From contig NC_034414.1 of NCBI RefSeq assembly GCF_002078875.1, positions 26,198,637 through 26,262,636 of the forward strand: a stretch of DNA of 64,000 nt, given 5' to 3'. A program made the position numbers and the translations under genes. Numbering within the stretch: the first letter of the stretch is position 1; every line of letters begins with the position of its first letter. Shown one piece after another: positions 58,701 through 64,000 of the stretch. Source of the DNA: Numida meleagris (Eukaryota > Chordata > Aves > Galliformes > Numididae). Under the pieces are notes generated by a model. That model made no database searches, was not told where the DNA came from, and saw nothing but the letters and a program-made list of their open reading frames with translations.

Positions 58701-59894
58701 GATTTGTCAAAGGATCAGCAACTGTTAGAGGAGATTTTCCATTGAGCTCTCCCCTGGTTTTGGCTGGACTGCCATAGCAGCTTTGCTTCCATTGGGTCTC
58801 TCTTGTAGCTCCTTGTTGCAGCCCTGCAGCTGCATTTTGCATGTTTGTTACTGTTCTGTCACTGGGCTTGTATTTTGCTAAAACTTCGTGGGAAGATCCA
58901 GGACTGTCCTGGGCCTATGGACCACAAAATGGTCTTTTTGCAGCTCTGCATGAGAAAAAGTTCTTCGTACAAAATAATTCAGAAGAGAAACATTTCCCAA
59001 ACACAGCATGATTTTTTTTATTTTTATTTTTTCAAAAAGCAGGAGAAAGGATGATAGGGAAGCTGAATATTTAGATCACTGTGACTTCTGAGCAGCAGGA
59101 GTCAAACATATCACAAGAGAAATGCACGTTGGGGCTGATTTTTTTTTGGTACAAGTAATGCAGCTTTCATACCGGTGGAGCAGAGTACCCATTCAGTAAG
59201 GACAAAATATTGTTTTATTAGTCAAATGCAAACTGCAATATACAGATATAAAGCTGTGTGGACAAACGATTTTTGCTGCGAGAGCTTCTTGTAGTGTTCA
59301 TAATCTGGAATTAAGGCACAACATCTGCAATATCTGTAAATGTGCTTTGTCTTTGGGACTTCAGATATTAAACTGGGCTTCCTTTCCTAAAGATCTCTGG
59401 TTTGTACCTAAGTGAAGAATAAAATAAGCACATACTTACAGGGATGCTGAACAAATGTTTTGTAGGACTGGAGATAGCTACAGCTACAGCTTTGTTGTAT
59501 GTTGGATATTAGGAAGAATTTCTTCTCCAAAATAGTGGTTGGGCACTGGAACTGGCTACCCAGCAGGTGGTGGAGTCACCACCCCTGGAGGCATTTAAGG
59601 AATGGGTAGATGTTGTACTTAAGGATACAGTTTAACGGGCAACGTTGGTGGTAGATGGTCTGTTGGACTAGATGATTTTAGAGGCCTTTTCCAATCTTTG
59701 CCAGCCTGAATTGTTCTGTTTAGAAAGAGCTCAGTACTCTTTCTCTCAGCTGTAAGGTGCTGCAAAAGCGTTCTCTGTTCTACCACTGCATACTTATGCC
59801 CTTTCTCTAGCTTTGGCTTTAGCAGTTGTGTGATTGTTTTCTGATCACAGCTGATCTGAGTCCTTACATGGGGGTGTGATTGCTAGATTTGAAG

Positions 59895-59930
<36 letters not shown>

Positions 59931-61628
59931 AAAAGAGGACACATGTGAGGCATTAATGAGGAGAACACAAATTGTTCCTTCCAGTAACAGCTATCAGCTG
60001 AGATAAATAAAGTAGGCTGTGAAACTACATCCAGAGGAAGGGATGACATTAGTTTTATTTCTGTTTGCTGCTGGCTGACTTCTGTGAGTCTTGAACAAAG
60101 TTACTCAACTGCTGCATAGTGAAGAATCATCATTACCCTGTGCTAGAGTGTGGTATGGTAATTTGATTTTCTCTTGTTTGTATTGTACTGTCATTATATT
60201 GTAAGAATATAAATATGAGCACTTCAACTTTATATGTGAGAATATTTTTTTTAATATCTTTAAGGTCCTGTATTTGGAATTTCTTTATCTTGGACCTTCG
60301 GTAATGACTTTAGTCTATGAGTACACTGGTGATTAGAACCCTTCATGTAAAGACATGTGTTTGTAGGGTTTGTATGGCAGGAGTGGGGTATAGGCGGTGA
60401 ATTTTTTGTAATTAGTATTGGTGGTACTGGAGGCCCTGATTGCTGCTGAAGTTTCCTTACATATTCAGTGAAAGTACCCTGATGTTTAAAGTTACTAGGA
60501 GTTACTAGACTGATTCTATGCATGAACACCTGTTTCAGGCAGGTGTTTCTAATTATTTTTAAACTTCATCTGGAACAGTTCAGGAACTATAGAAGATGAG
60601 GTAAAATATTTTAAAGTAACTTAAGGTGAGCTTTTATTTGAATTTTCCATTTATTTAAATTTGGAAATCTGGTGTGTATTTTTTCAGTAGGGACTTGAAC
60701 AAAACTACTCAACTGACCAAAAGACAGGCTGCACCGTGCTGTGTACTGCATGAAAGCTAGCTGTTAATGAAAGGAGAAATTTACTTAGAAAGTAAATATG
60801 TCCTGTACAAATGTAAGGAAATGTGTTAAAACAGAGATTTGGAGTCACAAATGAATGGTGGTCAATCACATGTGAGTTTTCTAACCCTCATTTTATCTTA
60901 TCTGCCTTCTAATTAACCGAATGATACCAAACCAGGTGATTAGCAAGTGATTTTATGCAAATAATGTGTGTGAGTGCATGGTGCTTTGCAGCTGTGGAGC
61001 AGTTTGTTTACTTTTCAGGACAGTCTTACTTTGCTAAAAAGAACTTTCTTGAGGACTACCATAAAATCTTTAGATTACGTGGTAAAAACAAGATGATGAT
61101 ACCTGACAAAGCTTTTGTCTCATGGGTCTGTGACTTGTATCCATACTCCACAAAACATTGCCGGTCTACAAGGGCTCCACTCTGCTTCAGTGTAGCAGTG
61201 CTAGTGTGTGTTTTCAAAGTGGAATTACATTCCCTTTAGGAATACGTTGTTCTTCTTCTTCCTTCTAAATACAATTTAGAAAAGCAGTTCTTAATGTGAA
61301 AGAAAATCCTAACAAAATTTAAGTGCAGGAACTTTGAAACAGCTTAATGACCACACAGCTGTTGGGCTTTGTTTTTCACCTCTTATTGTTATGATTTCTG
61401 TCTGCAAATGCTGCTTCCTGTTATGGTATTTTATAGAGTGTTTTATATCTTTTTAAAAACTCTTGAAAGGAAAAGCAAATTTCTAGAGTTCATGAATTTG
61501 AAATGCATCTTTGTGTCTTCATATTTCAAATAGATTTTTGAATGTGTTTTGATTCCAGAGAGAGTGCAGAAGGAGGGAGAGTGATTGTAGAAGTTGATGA
61601 CAAGGTGACAACAGTCAGAAATATAAAG
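49327..61628 (+). CDS. STARD9: STARD9 (kinesin-3, START domain), first two coding exons
   Basis: Exons 49327-49373 and 61559-61628 encode residues 1-39. The first reads MANVKVAVRVRPLSKR across the junction, the first strand of a kinesin motor domain. The second reads ESAEGGRVIVEVDDKV and ends TTVRNIK. Both match the human STARD9/KIF16A start. Family knowledge: a very large kinesin-3 with a C-terminal START lipid-binding domain, active at centrosomes and in lysosome tubulation. The P-loop, the rest of the motor and the START domain are beyond the right edge. Intron 1 is 12.2 kb. Confidence 0.95.
56046..56120 (+). repeat. poly(A) tracts
   Basis: Two long A runs separated by about 35 bp. They may be retroposon tails, but no retroposon body is recognisable upstream. 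Confidence 0.6.
56921..57453. repeat. GC-rich LTR-like insertion, possible solo LTR
   Basis: A 533-bp block of high-GC DNA with internal purine-rich tracts sits in AT-rich intron. It begins TGTCTAAGG and ends CGACAACA, the TG...CA ends of a retroviral LTR. The flanks, CGATAT and AAATAT, match at four of six positions, as an old target-site duplication might. No gag, pol or env sequence is present. Orientation and family are unknown; another GC-rich repeat type is possible. Confidence 0.35.
59501..59720 (+). repeat. CR1 LINE 3' end in STARD9 intron 1
   Basis: Reads GGATATTAGGAAGAATTTCT, then CACCCCTGGAGGCATTTAAG and GGCCTTTTCCAATCTTTG. A 5'-truncated CR1 tail. Confidence 0.85.
59895..59934 (+). 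repeat. CA dinucleotide repeat followed by an A run
   Basis: About 11 CA units at 59895-59917, then about 16 A. A microsatellite, likely polymorphic. Confidence 0.9.
61559..61628 (+). CDS. STARD9: STARD9 exon 2 (residues 16-39)
   Basis: 70 nt, acceptor TTTTGATTCCAG, donor ATAAAG|GTATGC. Phase 2 in, phase 0 out. Confidence 0.95.
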
Positions 61629-64000
61629 GTATGCTTTTTGTTTTCTTCTGTTTCTCCTGTAAGGATCCTGATGTGATGCTTTGCTGGGTTTGTCCACTGG
61701 ATCATTTTGAAATAAATACTAAGGGAGACATTTAAACTAGCATAGCTCTAGACAGTATTTTTTTTCTTTTTTTCTTTTTTTTTTTCATGGTGTCAGGGAA
61801 TGTAGCATGTAACTATTCTCTGTAGTTTGTTCTTACCAAAGCTCCTGTGCTTTGGCTGCATGCTGTTATTCAAAGCTGTTGGTACTTTGTTTATGATTTT
61901 GCACTTATCTTTCTGTTACCAATATCTGGATGATTTCTTTCCCTGTTTCTCTCCTCCTCTCTAATTTGTACTTAGAACGTGACTGGCTTACATGAAATGG
62001 AATAAAATGTGTTCAGCTATGCTTCAGGCCTTGGTAAAAGACCAAGAGCTATTAGAATAAAATTGATGTGGCCGTCTTCCTCTGAGAGCTTTAGAGTCTA
62101 CATACATGGGAATCAACCCTATGTTTTAGACTCTTGAACTACTCAAAAGTGCAGTGTGCCTTTACTAAACTAATGGAATGGAAGGCAAGTAATTTTGTGT
62201 TGTCAAACTTCTGTCTGCTTGAAAAGCAAATAAATGAACTGTGGAATTACTGAGGTGAAGGTGGGGATTCTAAGAGATGGATGCATTCTGTGTTTCCTCA
62301 TAGCTGTGAGGAACCCAGTTATTCTAGTTGGTTGGCTCAAAATAAATATTTAATGAAGTTTTGGGGAGATAGCTGGGCAAAAATAGAATGGATGGTCTTG
62401 AGCTTTTTACCTTTTTCTGTTATGACTTTTTTTTAATGACTGTGGGTGTTCTTTTTTTATTGACAGAAGAGGGGGAAAACATTAGTGGTATGGAAGGTCT
62501 CGTGGATGTAAATTGTTACTAATTATCTTTGTATTTTGTTTCTTTACTGGGGCTGGTGTTGAGGTGCTGATGCTTCCAGGATTTGCTTAGTTGAGTCAGC
62601 ACAAGTGCAATAGTTCTGTCTGTGAGTTTCCATTGGTAAGACAACACTTCCTGAAAATAGGACTAGAAGTAGCTTGAAGTGATCTCCCTCCTGGTCAGGT
62701 GTGAATGACTTTGCAAGGCTGTATTTACAGAGTCCAAGATTCCCTTAAACAGTTTTCCCCAGTTCTTTGCATGTGTAATAAAGCTCTCCAAGAGGCAGTT
62801 GCTTTCCAGCTGCAAGCTGTCCCTAATTTTCTTGGGGAGGGCTTTGGCTGCCATGGCAACGCTGCAGCCACCCCTGCTACCCCCAGCTGGGAGGGACACT
62901 GCAGGCAGGTGGTGGCCGGCAGCTGGGTAAGCAGGCCCAGCTGAGCCACGTGAGACAGTGAACTTTCAATTTTATTTCTAAAACGGGATCTGTGGGCTGC
63001 CTTGGTGCACTGGGAAGTCAAAGCAGGCTCTGTAAGCTGGGCAGGATTGTTTGGAGGTACAAGAGCTGACTTGTGAATGTTTTCTCTCCTGGTGTAATTG
63101 GTGAGTTTTTTAATGCATAAACTAAATTTAGACTGCTTACTGCAGTGTATAAACTAACATTTATACACTAACGTTCACATTGCACGTGAGGTACATTTGC
63201 TTCGTAGTTAAAAGAAAGCCTTGCAAATCAGAAAGGATGCCAAGGTTTACAGGGTACAGGTTTTCTTATGTCGGACAGGAGCACATCTCTCTGAGGTGAA
63301 GGGATGCGAGGTTTTTTGTTTGGTTCTTTTGCTTTTAATTTTTAAAAGCTGTGATAGCTTGCGGTATTGCCTTTTATTTAGTGCCATTTTTTCAGTAATC
63401 TGACAGACAGTATAGTCACTCCATAGTTTGTGGTGACGTTAGTGAGGAAGTTTGTTTAGATATGGAATAATATTGAATCTTCTTTTCTGCTTATATTATT
63501 GCACATGCTAAGGTTATGATAAAGTTATTAATAAATTCAGTGGGTGCATTTGTAGTATGCAGTCACACCAAAAGATGTATTAGCTTGTCAACATGACAAA
63601 GCAAGGGGGAAATGGGGGAATAGGCTTGTGTTTTTAAATACAGAGTGAGAAAATGGGTTTTGTTTGGCTCTTTGTGCCTTATTTCTGTGATGTGGTTCTC
63701 TGTCATTTCTCAGTTTCACTGAGAAACATAACAAGGATTATACAGCTTTTCTCTTAATATAGATGCTGTGGAGATTCACAATTGTTGGTTGTATTTAGGC
63801 TGAAGAACCTTCTTTATAGAAAACGTACCCTTCAGAAAAAATTCCTCAGCAGGTTTGGCCTGGACATCCCTGCCTCCTCGCTCTGTGAATCAAAGGAAAA
63901 TGAATAAAGATAATTAACTGTTCGTTGTTCCTTTTCCACAACGCAGATCCTGGATAAAAACCTCCTGTTAAAGTGCTTGCTTTTTATTCAGCTTTGGTGT
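61629..64000 (+). other. STARD9 intron 2 (to the window edge)
   Basis: The next exon, encoding the rest of the kinesin motor start, is not found before 64000. The stretch holds a GC-richer patch (62700-63000) with an X-box-like site. Confidence 0.65.
62847..62860 (+). promoter_or_regulatory. RFX X-box-like palindrome
   Basis: GCTGCCATGGCAAC differs at one position from the symmetric RFX target GTTGCCATGGCAAC. It lies in a GC-richer patch of STARD9 intron 2. Confidence 0.4.

Larger units (their letters stand above)
49374..61558 (+). other. STARD9 intron 1
   Basis: 12.2 kb. The first 400 bp are CpG island. It contains the GC-rich LTR-like insertion (56921-57453), a CR1 3' end (59501-59720), a CA repeat (59895-59917) and long A runs (56048-56071, 56106-56120). 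I see no other gene in it. Confidence 0.7.

Noticed and set aside
63930..64000. possible STARD9 exon 3 after the acceptor-like TTTTCCACAACGCAG
   Set aside because: The translation does not resemble the expected kinesin motor sequence, so intron 2 is taken to run to the edge.

Overview
The window is vertebrate nuclear DNA: multi-exon genes with GT-AG introns, CpG-island promoters and AATAAA poly(A) signals. Its interspersed repeats are CR1 LINEs with the avian 3' end (ATTCTATGATTCTAT). Together with the gene content and protein divergence this points to a bird, most likely a galliform such as chicken. I cannot fix the species from sequence alone.

Gene order, with strand: ZNF106 (-, N-terminal coding exons only, 324-6816); an unrecognised multi-exon gene candidate (-, about 7779-13456); SNAP23 (+, complete, 14.1-32.2 kb); LRRC57 (-, complete, 37.8-41.2 kb); HAUS2 (+, complete, 41.9-46.5 kb); STARD9 (+, first two coding exons, 49.3 kb to beyond the right edge). 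As I recall it, this is the order ZNF106-SNAP23-LRRC57-HAUS2-STARD9 of human chromosome 15q15. Two CpG islands are head-to-head promoters: one between SNAP23 and the minus-strand unit to its left, one between LRRC57 and HAUS2. A third CpG island serves STARD9.

The genes are mostly housekeeping. SNAP23 is a Qbc-SNARE for exocytosis. HAUS2 is an augmin subunit for spindle microtubule nucleation. STARD9 is a kinesin-3 with a START domain. LRRC57 is a small, probably myristoylated leucine-rich-repeat protein. ZNF106 is a matrin-type zinc-finger/WD-repeat protein. They do not form a pathway; the cluster is conserved synteny.

The most interesting signal is the unrecognised gene candidate at 7.8-13.5 kb. 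On the minus strand, between the ZNF106 start codon and the CpG island shared with SNAP23, I can chain 16 short open exons with plausible splice sites. The chain has continuous phase from an ATG in the CpG island to a stop codon followed by AATAAA. It predicts about 309 residues that I cannot assign to any family. Repeats include one 2.1 kb dead CR1 in SNAP23 intron 7, several CR1 3' ends, a GC-rich LTR-like insertion in STARD9 intron 1, simple repeats, and a perfect 14-bp inverted repeat.
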